Assembly (NCBI GenBank): GCA_965249735.1
Contig: CBDFMS010000017.1
Location: 124,001-188,000, forward strand
Direction: 5' to 3'
Length of the DNA: 64,000 nt
DNA from: JANQSS01 sp965249735
Lineage (GTDB): Bacteria; Bacteroidota; Bacteroidia; Chitinophagales; Saprospiraceae
Positions 1-7,549 of this stretch are shown one piece after another (the first letter of the stretch is position 1; each line of letters begins with the position of its first letter). The notes beneath the pieces were generated by a model. It made no database searches. It saw only the letters and a program-made list of their open reading frames with translations, and was not told the origin of the DNA. A program made the translations under genes and the position numbers.

Positions 1-302
1 GAATTGTGAAAAGCCTGATCCGTCTGAATTGATGAGAATGAGTTCACTAAAAATATTCCGACCTGGCTTCCCGAAATAATAGGGTTCTGTAATGGTGGCA
101 ACGACTCAGCCGCCAGAATTCCAACTTTGCAAAACTCATCCATTTTGTAAAATTTAGAATATTTCATTTCTAACTTCTGATAAATGTCCTTTGCGTACAT
201 CTTCAACGACATCCCGGAACCAGGTCCTGAAAATATTTGATCTCCGTCCAGATAGTATCCGGACAGATTCAAGACTGTGCTGTGATTCAGATACAATGTC
301 AT
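1..302 (-). CDS. Ketosynthase-like protein, partial (C-terminus beyond left edge)
   Basis: About 100 codons of an open frame that starts with ATG at 302 and runs off the left edge without a stop. It begins 2 nt after the TGA of the upstream ketosynthase gene, so it is the next gene of the same operon. The visible N-terminal part includes the segment KMDEFCKVGILAAESL, which resembles the conserved helix of beta-ketoacyl synthases (K-M-D-x-F-x-K-x-A-I-L-A-A-E). Aryl-polyene and flexirubin clusters usually carry a third ketosynthase or a shortened ketosynthase-like protein at such a place. Whether the catalytic cysteine is present cannot be seen. The family call is moderate; operon membership is strong. 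Confidence 0.6.
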   Translation of the reverse strand, partial: MTLYLNHSTVLNLSGYYLDGDQIFSGPGSGMSLKMYAKDIYQKLEMKYSKFYKMDEFCKVGILAAESLPPLQNPIISGSQVGIFLVNSFSSIQTDQAFHN

Positions 303-304
303 AC

Positions 305-1429
305 TCAACGTTTCCTGATAACCAAAGCGGCATTACTTCCACCAAAACCCGAAGAAGTTTTAAGGCATGAAGTTAGATTGGCTGATTTATTTTCTTCTAT
401 AATATTCAAAGGTAAAGTCAATCCATGCTCTTCGTATCCTACAGACTTATAGAGCCGATTGGTTTTGAGGGCCTGCACAGCGCCCAGTGTTTCAAGTATT
501 CCTGCAGCACCAAGTGTGTGACCCCAATATCCTTTCAGGCTCTGAGTCGGTATATGCTGCATACTCAGACCATTGAATGCCTGAGCTTCCATTTCATCAT
601 TATATCGTGTCCCGGTGCCGTGTGCATTAATTAGATCAATTTGATTGTGGTTAGAAGTTTGGATTGCGGTGTGAATCGCTTTTTTTAGCCCTTCTCCTGT
701 ACGTGAAGGGCCTGAAATGTGGTTTGCGTCATTGTTAATACCGCCACCCAGGAATTCAATTTCTGCGCCGTCGCCGACAGACGAAATAATGGCGGTAGCA
801 CAACCTTCACCCAAGGTAACGCCTTCACGATTCGCGTCAAATGGCCTACAGGGAAGTTTATCCATAGCTTGCAAGGAAGAAAACCCTTTTAATGTGAATT
901 CGGAAAGAATATCTACTCCACATACAATCGCATGCCGAAGTTGACCTGCTCGTATCATGCGACAAGCCATGATGATGGCCATGAGGCCCGATGTACATGC
1001 ATTGCTAATAATGAGCGGAGTCCGCGACAAATTAAAATGACCTTGTATTCGTTTAGCTGAGGAAATGAGGTGAAGAGGATGACCCGGAGAGCCATCGTAC
1101 TGGTCCATCAGGTCTATATTTCCTTTTGTCGATGCCAAAATGAGTTGAACATCTTTCAATTCAGAAATTTCATTTGTTTGACGTAGTGCTTCATCAATCG
1201 AAATGACCGCTAATGATTCAAATCGACTAAATTCATTTGGCACTTGCAATTTAATACGGTGTGAAATAAGTCCTGAATCCTGAATAGCTGAAACAAAATA
1301 TTCACCAAAATCGTATTTTATTTTAGAAATTTCTGATTTATTAATCTCAAAATTATGAATATGATCCTCAGAAGAAAATCCCAGTGAAGAAATCATATTT
1401 GAACCTATTAAAAAAGATCTGTTTTTCAT
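305..1429 (-). CDS. Beta-ketoacyl-ACP synthase (FabF-like), pigment cluster
   Basis: A 374-aa thiolase-fold condensing enzyme that would extend an ACP-bound polyene chain by decarboxylative Claisen condensation. The full Cys-His-His set is visible: Cys145 in SNACTSG, His270 in NAHGTGT and His304 in YWGHTLGAAG, so it should be catalytically active. I chose ATG at 1429 because it forms a 4-nt ATGA overlap with the stop of the thioesterase gene; a longer frame to 1459 would add ten residues unlike the family. It lies in the aryl-polyene/flexirubin-type operon and is diverged from housekeeping FabF (short N-terminus, unusual spacing before the active site), which fits a specialised chain-extension ketosynthase. 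Substrate and chain length are inferred from context only. Confidence 0.85.
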   Translation of the reverse strand: MKNRSFLIGSNMISSLGFSSEDHIHNFEINKSEISKIKYDFGEYFVSAIQDSGLISHRIKLQVPNEFSRFESLAVISIDEALRQTNEISELKDVQLILASTKGNIDLMDQYDGSPGHPLHLISSAKRIQGHFNLSRTPLIISNACTSGLMAIIMACRMIRAGQLRHAIVCGVDILSEFTLKGFSSLQAMDKLPCRPFDANREGVTLGEGCATAIISSVGDGAEIEFLGGGINNDANHISGPSRTGEGLKKAIHTAIQTSNHNQIDLINAHGTGTRYNDEMEAQAFNGLSMQHIPTQSLKGYWGHTLGAAGILETLGAVQALKTNRLYKSVGYEEHGLTLPLNIIEENKSANLTSCLKTSSGFGGSNAALVIRKR

Positions 1430-1851
1430 TTCGTGATCACATTCCTTTCCGCTAACCAATTTATAAAATATTCTGGATAAGTGAGTATTAAATCACCAGT
1501 ATCAACTTCCACAAATACCTGTTCTGTTTGACCTGAAGCAACGAACTCATTTGTTGTATCATTAAATATTTTGTACTCAAATATTATTTTCGCTGCTTTG
1601 CAATAAATATAACGAACTTCAATTCGAGCCAGATCGCCATATCTTAGAGGTTTCTTATAATCACAAGCAAGTTTCACCACCGGGATAAGAATACCATGTT
1701 CCCTCATCTCACGATATCCGATTTCATACTTCACACCAAAGGCCTCTCTACCAACTTCCATATATTTCACATAGTGCCCATGCCATACAACATCCAACGT
1801 ATCGACTTCATGAAATCGCACTTCTATTATTTTCTTCTCAAATAAATTCAT
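1426..1851 (-). CDS. Acyl-CoA/ACP thioesterase, 4HBT (YbgC/FadM-like) family
   Basis: A 141-aa single hotdog domain. The segment LDVVWHGHYVKYMEVGREAF matches the 4-hydroxybenzoyl-CoA thioesterase signature, in which the Asp (here in EVDTLD) and the HxxY stretch form the active site. ATG at 1851 is preferred to a TTG at 1860, which lies 1 nt after the dehydratase stop. The stop overlaps the ketosynthase start (ATGA), so translation is probably coupled. In aryl-polyene and flexirubin clusters such thioesterases are thought to edit or release ACP-bound intermediates; the actual substrate here is unknown. Confidence 0.8.
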   Translation of the reverse strand: MNLFEKKIIEVRFHEVDTLDVVWHGHYVKYMEVGREAFGVKYEIGYREMREHGILIPVVKLACDYKKPLRYGDLARIEVRYIYCKAAKIIFEYKIFNDTTNEFVASGQTEQVFVEVDTGDLILTYPEYFINWLAERNVITK

Positions 1852-1861
1852 TGCGTTCAAT

Positions 1862-2305
1862 CTATTTTTTTGTATTTAAGGATTCAAGGAATATTCCCAT
1901 TTTTCCTCGCATGACCAGATTTGTATCTACAAAAGTATTTATGTCGTAAAACCACATATTAAAAACTGATCGTTCAATAGTTACTTCAGTAGTTAGCTGA
2001 TCACTAATATTCGGATATTCAAGTATTTCAATATTTTTGAATGTAGAGATAAACCCTAAAATTGGATTCTCGTTAAGCGATTGATGAATGAATCCTGATC
2101 TGGCGGCTGCGGTTTGAGCAGCATTTTCCATCAACCCCGCCGCCGTAATTTTTCCTTCGTTGATAAATAAAAAATCTAAACCTATTAAAAATGTGCTGGT
2201 AGCTGAATTTTCGTCAATATAAAGTAGTTGATCAACACAAATCATTGGAATGCGTTGAGGTATCAAATCCTCGATTGGATATTTAGTGCAATTCGCCTGT
2301 TTCAT
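1862..2305 (-). CDS. 3-hydroxyacyl-ACP dehydratase, hotdog fold (ApeP/FabZ-like)
   Basis: About 147 aa. The segments LIPQRIPMICVDQLL and GLMENAAQTAAARSG match the hotdog dehydratases of aryl-polyene clusters: the first resembles the FabZ/FabA-type N-terminal strand, the second the central helix with its conserved Glu-Asn. It would remove water from the 3-hydroxyacyl-ACP made by the FabG-like reductase, leaving the conjugated double bonds of the polyene. The start is uncertain. ATG at 2305 puts the family's first motif about 13 residues in. An ATG at 2365 and a GTG at 2374 are in frame but would add a hydrophobic, unfamiliar leader. It sits 1 nt before the TTG-initiated variant of the thioesterase frame, in the same operon. 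Confidence 0.75.
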   Translation of the reverse strand: MKQANCTKYPIEDLIPQRIPMICVDQLLYIDENSATSTFLIGLDFLFINEGKITAAGLMENAAQTAAARSGFIHQSLNENPILGFISTFKNIEILEYPNISDQLTTEVTIERSVFNMWFYDINTFVDTNLVMRGKMGIFLESLNTKK

Positions 2306-2389
2306 ATTAGGGGAAGCCAAGATATTACAAATTATCATGTAAGTGTAGGTTGTGGTGAAGCTCATTGATTTCACAACATCAGAGGATGA

Positions 2390-3325
2390 TCACGTAGCAT
2401 CAATTGCTTCATCCATCACCTTTGGCTGATCGTCTATACCCCAGTAATCATAGAAATTGAACCATTGCTCAGGATGAGGTTGAAGGACATGTTCAATGTG
2501 CCCAATGTAGTCTCTTATCATGGCTTCGACATTGCCTTCGCTTTCTTCTTTTCCTTCAAAAGCATAGAAATTGTAGTCGCGATTCGATTCTTTTATTGCA
2601 AAAACAAAGAGATATGGTACGCCAAATCTAACCGCCAGCTCAAATGGTCCTCTTGGAATTTTCACAGGTCTTCCTAGAAAATTCGTTTGATATATCTTCT
2701 CTCTGCCATCATTGAGTATCCTGTCGCCGTGTATGCAAATGAATTCATTGTTCGACAATGCCCGACTGATGTCTAACAAATGAGAAAAATCTTCTTTGAC
2801 CGTTATTATCTTGAACGCTCTATTCTTCAGACTTTTTTTGAGCACCCGTTTAATCGCCTCGTGCTCAACATCAAACATGATAACATTTACCGGACGATTC
2901 GCATTTTTAAGAAAATGGCCGGCAATTTCCCAGTTGCCAACATGTGCTGAAATTAAGATACCTCCCTTATCCTGGGAAGCCATTTTGGTAAGGTAATGAT
3001 GCCCATCAAAATTCACCTTAAAGTAATCCGTATTACCAGCAAGAATAGAGACCTTATCCAGAATAGTTTGACCAAAGCGATAGTAAGATTTGAATGTATA
3101 TCTGAGTGTCTTGAGCCTACCGAACTTCAGCATTTCACGGAAATAAAACCTCATATATCGATTCGCCTTCCGATCAAATAAAAAGAAGTAAGACGTGACG
3201 AAGTACAGGAATATGTAGGCTCCGCGAATACCACCCTTTTCAAGTACAAACAGAAAAATTCGATAAGCTAGTCCGTTGGCTTTGCTTTTCCCGTCCCAGT
3301 CGGTCTTCTTATTGCGTTCACTCAT
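2390..3325 (-). CDS. LpxL/HtrB-like lysophospholipid acyltransferase family protein
   Basis: A 311-aa protein of the LPLAT superfamily. The segment ISAHVGNWE matches the HxxxxE/D catalytic motif of late lipid A acyltransferases (HFGNWE in LpxL). The second conserved block, GRPVKIPRGPFELA, matches the substrate-binding motif, and a hydrophobic stretch near residues 28-50 would anchor it to the inner membrane. It lies between the ACP and the dehydratase within the pigment operon, which fits the acyltransferases of flexirubin/aryl-polyene clusters rather than a lipid A housekeeping role. The likely job is transfer of the polyene acyl chain from ACP to a head group; the acceptor is not evident. 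Confidence 0.75.
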   Translation of the reverse strand: MSERNKKTDWDGKSKANGLAYRIFLFVLEKGGIRGAYIFLYFVTSYFFLFDRKANRYMRFYFREMLKFGRLKTLRYTFKSYYRFGQTILDKVSILAGNTDYFKVNFDGHHYLTKMASQDKGGILISAHVGNWEIAGHFLKNANRPVNVIMFDVEHEAIKRVLKKSLKNRAFKIITVKEDFSHLLDISRALSNNEFICIHGDRILNDGREKIYQTNFLGRPVKIPRGPFELAVRFGVPYLFVFAIKESNRDYNFYAFEGKEESEGNVEAMIRDYIGHIEHVLQPHPEQWFNFYDYWGIDDQPKVMDEAIDAT

Positions 3326-3355
3326 TGATTACAGTCGCACACAATGACACTTGAA

Positions 3356-3610
3356 TTATCCTTCAACACCAGCACTTATCTGATTAAAAATATAGGTGTA
3401 AAGCTGTTCAAATGTTTCAATTTTTCGAATTTCTTCCTGGTCTACTTTGAAACCAAAATTTGCTTCAAGGATGACGACAAGATCGACAAAATCCAGGCTA
3501 TCCAAATCGAGGATTTCTGTCAATAAGCCATCAGGTCGAATGAATTGCTGATCAATTTCAAACTCGTCAGCGAGTACTTTGTTTACTTTTTCTATGATAG
3601 TGGGTGTCAT
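3356..3610 (-). CDS. Acyl carrier protein of the pigment cluster
   Basis: An 84-aa acidic four-helix carrier protein. Ser38 in the sequence DLDSLDFVDLV is the expected site of 4'-phosphopantetheine attachment, matching the DSL motif. It would carry the growing aryl-polyene chain for the ketosynthases, reductase and dehydratase next to it. It starts 14 nt after the ketosynthase stop. A phosphopantetheinyl transferase able to activate it is encoded at 36240-36887 in this window. Confidence 0.9.
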   Translation of the reverse strand: MTPTIIEKVNKVLADEFEIDQQFIRPDGLLTEILDLDSLDFVDLVVILEANFGFKVDQEEIRKIETFEQLYTYIFNQISAGVEG

Positions 3611-3624
3611 TGTGTTACCAGCAG

Positions 3625-4845
3625 TTATAGTACTTTTTTTATAATTAGTGAGGAATTTGTTCCTCCAAACCCAAATGAATTAGAAAGAAATATATCAATA
3701 TTTTTATCAACGACTTCTGAAGCGATATTGAGCTTTGCAGAAGATTCATCAGGATTCGCAAAGTTAACATTAGGAGCGACAAAAGAGTCTCTCATCATAA
3801 GTAACGAATATACAAGTTCACTTGCGCCTGCCATCCAGCATTCGTGACCGGTCATCGATTTTGTGGAACTCACCAGAGGTCTCGCCTGGCCAAAAATTTC
3901 ATGAATGGCTTCAGCTTCGCTTTTGTCTCCGATAGGTGTAGAGGTAGCATGCGCATTTATATAGTCAATAGAGGAAGGAGGAATTCCAGCATTTTCGAGG
4001 GCCATTTTCAATGAACAGACCGGACCGAATACACTGGGTTGAGATATATGTGCACCGTTTGATGAAAATCCATACCCGATAATTTCACCTAAAATAGGCA
4101 CCCCCCTTTCCTTTGCTGACTCCATACTTTCGAGAAAAAGTGTTGCTGCGCCACCACTTGGCACAAGACCGTCCCGATCCCGATCAAAGGGTCTGGAAGC
4201 TGCTAGAGGATCAGACTCTCTAGTCGAAAATACGCTGAGCCCGTCAAAACTTGCCATGGCATACGGATTGATTTCCTGGGCACCACCACAGATGATTCGT
4301 TTTTGCAATCCATTTCGAATGAACAAATATCCAAGACCTACAGCGTGCGATCCGCTGGCACAAGCAGCACTCACTGAAAAATTTATACCCCTAAGTTTGA
4401 ATATTGTAGAAAGGTTCATGGTGACAGTGGAGTTCATCGATTGAAAAATCGAACCTGATCCAAGTAATGTTGTATCACCTTTCGAACGAACGATATCATA
4501 TGATTCTACCACGGCTCGTGAAGAACTGTCATTTCCATAAATCACGCCAACATCATGAGAATCCAGGAAGTCTTGATCCATTTGAGCTTGATCCAATGCT
4601 TCCTTTGTTGCTACCACGGCATATTCTGCCTGCTCGGCAAGTACCAATCGCTGACGTCTGGTAAGTACTTCTTTCAAATTGGGTGCATCCACCATGCCGG
4701 TAAGGCCTGAGCGGAAACCGATTACTTTGCGGGAATTATCGAGAATAATACCCGATCGACCCTGGTAAAGTGAATCACGAACTTCTTTCAAATTTTTACC
4801 TATACACGAATAAATACCTGTGCCGGTTATGACCACTCGATTCAT
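3625..4845 (-). CDS. Beta-ketoacyl-ACP synthase (KAS II type), pigment cluster
   Basis: A 406-aa condensing enzyme with an intact Cys-His-His set: Cys162 in SAACASGSHAVG, His299 in NAHATSTP and His334 in MTGHECW. This spacing is close to FabF. ATG at 4845 gives the canonical N-terminus MNRVVITGTGIYS; upstream in-frame codons back to 4893 would add 16 cysteine-rich residues foreign to the family. It is preceded by a 139-nt gap after fabG, holding a small hairpin at 4888-4903, and followed by the ACP gene. With the second ketosynthase at 305-1429 it probably forms the chain-extending or heterodimeric KS pair known in aryl-polyene systems; the pairing is inference. Confidence 0.88.
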   Translation of the reverse strand: MNRVVITGTGIYSCIGKNLKEVRDSLYQGRSGIILDNSRKVIGFRSGLTGMVDAPNLKEVLTRRQRLVLAEQAEYAVVATKEALDQAQMDQDFLDSHDVGVIYGNDSSSRAVVESYDIVRSKGDTTLLGSGSIFQSMNSTVTMNLSTIFKLRGINFSVSAACASGSHAVGLGYLFIRNGLQKRIICGGAQEINPYAMASFDGLSVFSTRESDPLAASRPFDRDRDGLVPSGGAATLFLESMESAKERGVPILGEIIGYGFSSNGAHISQPSVFGPVCSLKMALENAGIPPSSIDYINAHATSTPIGDKSEAEAIHEIFGQARPLVSSTKSMTGHECWMAGASELVYSLLMMRDSFVAPNVNFANPDESSAKLNIASEVVDKNIDIFLSNSFGFGGTNSSLIIKKVL

Positions 4846-4887
4846 CTGCACGCATGACTTTGTTACACACAAGAAACAACTTTTTTT

Positions 4888-4903
4888 ACGCACGGTTGTG
4901 CGT
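4888..4903. repeat. Short hairpin upstream of the ketosynthase
   Basis: ACGCAC and GTGCGT pair around a 4-nt loop, in the 139-nt gap between fabG and the ketosynthase, about 43 nt before the latter's ATG. On the minus transcript it is followed by an A tract, not a U tract, so it does not look like an intrinsic terminator. It could shape the mRNA leader or be chance. Confidence 0.35.
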
Positions 4904-4984
4904 GTACTTCAAGAAATGCGAATCAATCGAAAATTGGCGGATTCAGTTTTTCCATTCACAACAGAAACAACACAATCCTGGAAT

Positions 4985-5710
4985 TTATGAGTAGAGGCCG
5001 CCGTTAACTGAAACGACTTCACCAGTAATGTATGAGGCTCCCGGAGACGCCAGAAATGCAACGCATGCAGCTACTTCCTCCGGATTGCCAAACCGACGCA
5101 TGGGTATATTTTTTTTAAGATCATCCTCTGAAATGTCAGCTGTCATATCCGTACGGATGAATCCTGGTGCAACGCAATTGACCGTCACCTTTCGTTTGGC
5201 TGTTTCCTGAGCCAGAGCCTTGGTTGCTCCAATAACGCCAGCCTTCGCCGCAGAATAGTTCGTCTGACCTGCAACCCCTCTCAGTCCCGATATAGAAACC
5301 ACATTCACAATCCGACCATATTTATTTAGGATCATGGGTTTCAACACAGTTTTTGTTACGTTATAAAACCCATCCAGATGCGTGCTGAGTACATCATCCC
5401 ATTCCGAATCCTCCATCCAGAGTAAGGCATTATCTTTTCTGATTCCAGCATTATTGACAAGAATTTCAAAGTGGCGATCATCAATTGCCATCCAGTTCTC
5501 TAATGTTTGACGCGTAGCCACCCTATCTGCCACATCAAATTTTATTAAATCCGCCTGTCCACCGCTTCGCTCGATATCATTTTTTACTTCAATGGCAGCA
5601 TCTTCACGTGTACGGTAGTTGATTAACACAAAATAACCCATCTTAGAAATCTTTTTCGCACAAGCAGCTCCAATCCCTCTTGAACCTCCGGTGATGAGTG
5701 CGTATTTAAT
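4985..5710 (-). CDS. 3-oxoacyl-ACP reductase FabG-like, apparent ATT start
   Basis: A short-chain dehydrogenase/reductase that would reduce 3-ketoacyl-ACP in the polyene cycle with NADPH. The Rossmann motif TGGSRGIGAA lies near the N-terminus, NNAG follows, and the catalytic Ser/Tyr/Lys set is seen in VSISG and YSAAKAG. The C-terminus has the usual GxFIRTDMT and GEVVSVNGG segments. The first ATG in frame (5641) would cut off the whole cofactor-binding motif. The frame continues upstream to a TAA at 5732-5734, and the only position giving the normal family N-terminus is ATT at 5710, followed by K-Y-A-L-I-T-G-G. That yields 241 aa, the usual length. There is no ATG, GTG or TTG between the stop and the motif. 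Confidence 0.85.
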   Translation of the reverse strand: MKYALITGGSRGIGAACAKKISKMGYFVLINYRTREDAAIEVKNDIERSGGQADLIKFDVADRVATRQTLENWMAIDDRHFEILVNNAGIRKDNALLWMEDSEWDDVLSTHLDGFYNVTKTVLKPMILNKYGRIVNVVSISGLRGVAGQTNYSAAKAGVIGATKALAQETAKRKVTVNCVAPGFIRTDMTADISEDDLKKNIPMRRFGNPEEVAACVAFLASPGASYITGEVVSVNGGLYS

Positions 5711-5840
5711 TTTCTTCTTCGTGTCGATAACTTAGTTATTTATGGTATTCTTCGAATATATGAATATTGCTATCACCTCAGATAGTAAGAACAGATTATT
5801 TCAAAGAAAATATTTTCAATTTATTCTGACTTTTATTTGT

Positions 5841-7382
5841 CTAATCAGGGTCCCAGTTTTTTAGTATACTCTTAATTCGATTTAACTCGGTTGCGAGGCT
5901 CACATCTTCATCAGGCCTTTCGTCGACTAAAGAAATCGCATCGTAAATTACACGTGTTGCCGGCGCCATTTTTTCTGCTATATTCAATTGTTTAATAGCA
6001 CGCACAACGGCAAGCGCCTCAATAGCCAGGACGTCAAATGAATTTTCAATCACACGTCCCGACATAAGAGCAGCATTGGCTCCCATGCTGACAATATCTT
6101 GATTATCATTATTGCATGGAATGCTATGAACGTACATAGGATTAGAGAGCGTTTGATTTTCGGCTACTGTTGAAGTTGCCGTAAATTGTGTGCCTTGGAG
6201 TCCAAAATTAAAACCTAGACGACCGGCATTAATAAAAGGAGGCAGTTTTTCATTCAATCGATCATTTAATAAATAATTCAATTGACGTTCTGCCAACATT
6301 GATAATTTTGTTATCGCAATTTTAATCTTGTCCATTTCAAATGAAACATAATCTCCATGAAAATTACCACCATGGCAAATTTCATTATTTTCATCCAAGA
6401 CAATTGGATTGTCATTTGAAGAATTCAATTCGCATTCCAGTACGAATTGTGCAGCTTGAAGTGTATCATAAATTGGTCCTAAAATTTGAGGAATGCACCG
6501 AATAGAATAATATTCCTGAACCTTATTCTTTAATTTATCGCCATTTATAGGTTGCTTGTATAAATCTTCCACCCGACATCTTGTAAGATTACTCTTTTCT
6601 AATAAATCTCGCATGGAGGCAGCTACCCAATGTTGACCAGGGTGCCATTTAGCTGTATTCAATAGATCTGAGAGATGGTCATCAAATGACTCGACGATTT
6701 CATTGACCATGGCCGAAAGTCGTAGCGACCATGTCAAAAGTTGATTGGCTCGTATCGAATTAATCAATCCAATACCCGTCATGGCAGAAGTGCCATTCAT
6801 CAGAGCCAGTCCTTCTCGAATGTGAATTTGTAAAGTATTGAGCTGAGCATGTTCAAAGGCCTCTTGTGCTGGCGTGAGAACGCCTTTGTAATAGACCATA
6901 CCTTCACCTATCATGCCCAAAGCCATATGAGCAAGTTGTACAAGATCTCCGCTGGCCCCTACTCCACCATGGGAATACATAACTGGCAAAATGTCACTAT
7001 ACAACATATCCCGAAGAAGAAGAACCGTATCGGGATGTATTCCGGATCGGGCTGTCATAAGCGAGACAAGCCGGGCTATAACCGTAGCTCGTGATTCCAT
7101 CGCAGTCAACATTTGACCCATTCCACTTGCATGACTTCGAATGAGATTGTATTGAAGTTGCTGCCTGTCATCATTTGGGACAATGAACTGAGCCATGGGT
7201 CCAAAGCCGGTATTCACGCCATAGATGACTTTATCTTCAGAGAATTTGTTTAGAAAATCAAAGTTCTCCCGAACCCGGTCAAGTTGAGTCTTATCAAGAA
7301 CGACTTGCACATCATTTTCAAAGAGAAGATGTTTGAAATCCTCAAGATTTAATTTGCTGTGCCCAATGACCACTTTCCTCAT
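5841..7382 (-). CDS. Tyrosine (aromatic amino acid) ammonia-lyase
   Basis: A 513-aa enzyme of the HAL/PAL/TAL family that eliminates ammonia from an aromatic amino acid through a self-made MIO cofactor. Ala143-Ser144-Gly145 in GGVGASGDLVQLAH is the MIO tripeptide. The catalytic Tyr54 stands in YGVNTGFG, and NSSNDNP and FTATSTVAE match further active-site blocks. From memory it reads as a close relative of the tyrosine ammonia-lyase characterised from Flavobacterium johnsoniae, including LQYNLIRSH and MDKIKIAITKLSMLAERQLN. It leads the pigment operon, and its product 4-coumarate would be the aryl starter of flexirubin-type pigments. Histidine ammonia-lyase activity is less likely, since no hut genes lie nearby. 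Confidence 0.85.
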   Translation of the reverse strand: MRKVVIGHSKLNLEDFKHLLFENDVQVVLDKTQLDRVRENFDFLNKFSEDKVIYGVNTGFGPMAQFIVPNDDRQQLQYNLIRSHASGMGQMLTAMESRATVIARLVSLMTARSGIHPDTVLLLRDMLYSDILPVMYSHGGVGASGDLVQLAHMALGMIGEGMVYYKGVLTPAQEAFEHAQLNTLQIHIREGLALMNGTSAMTGIGLINSIRANQLLTWSLRLSAMVNEIVESFDDHLSDLLNTAKWHPGQHWVAASMRDLLEKSNLTRCRVEDLYKQPINGDKLKNKVQEYYSIRCIPQILGPIYDTLQAAQFVLECELNSSNDNPIVLDENNEICHGGNFHGDYVSFEMDKIKIAITKLSMLAERQLNYLLNDRLNEKLPPFINAGRLGFNFGLQGTQFTATSTVAENQTLSNPMYVHSIPCNNDNQDIVSMGANAALMSGRVIENSFDVLAIEALAVVRAIKQLNIAEKMAPATRVIYDAISLVDERPDEDVSLATELNRIKSILKNWDPD

Positions 7383-7396
7383 CGCTTGTGTTTATT

Positions 7397-7427
7397 TTCG
7401 CCAAAATAAAATGGTCTTTTTGGCGAA
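7397..7427. promoter_or_regulatory. 31-bp dyad at the pigment-operon promoter
   Basis: TTCGCCAAAA at 7397-7406 and TTTTGGCGAA at 7418-7427 form a perfect 10-bp inverted repeat with an 11-nt centre. On the minus strand it begins 4 nt after the -7 box at 7431-7438, so it covers the predicted transcription start and the leader of the ammonia-lyase mRNA. It could be a repressor operator or a stem-loop in the leader. Confidence 0.55.
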
Positions 7428-7430
7428 GCG

Positions 7431-7438
7431 CAAATATA
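7431..7438 (-). promoter_or_regulatory. -7 promoter box for the pigment operon
   Basis: TATATTTG on the minus strand fits the Bacteroidota consensus TAnnTTTG. The predicted transcription start lies about 40 nt before the ammonia-lyase ATG. I found no TTG at the usual 17-23 nt upstream spacing. Confidence 0.5.
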
Positions 7439-7549
7439 GATGAATAATAGGAATGGTTGGGATGTCCGTTGTCAAAGAAATCATGTTCTTTTATGTTCTA
7501 AGCCTCAACAGGGCAGCGATAATATTGAATACCTGACCTTAGGGAATTT

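Noticed and set aside
1430..1459. Longer N-terminus of the ketosynthase
   Set aside because: The extra codons overlap the thioesterase gene; the ATGA overlap at 1426-1429 is the more natural start.
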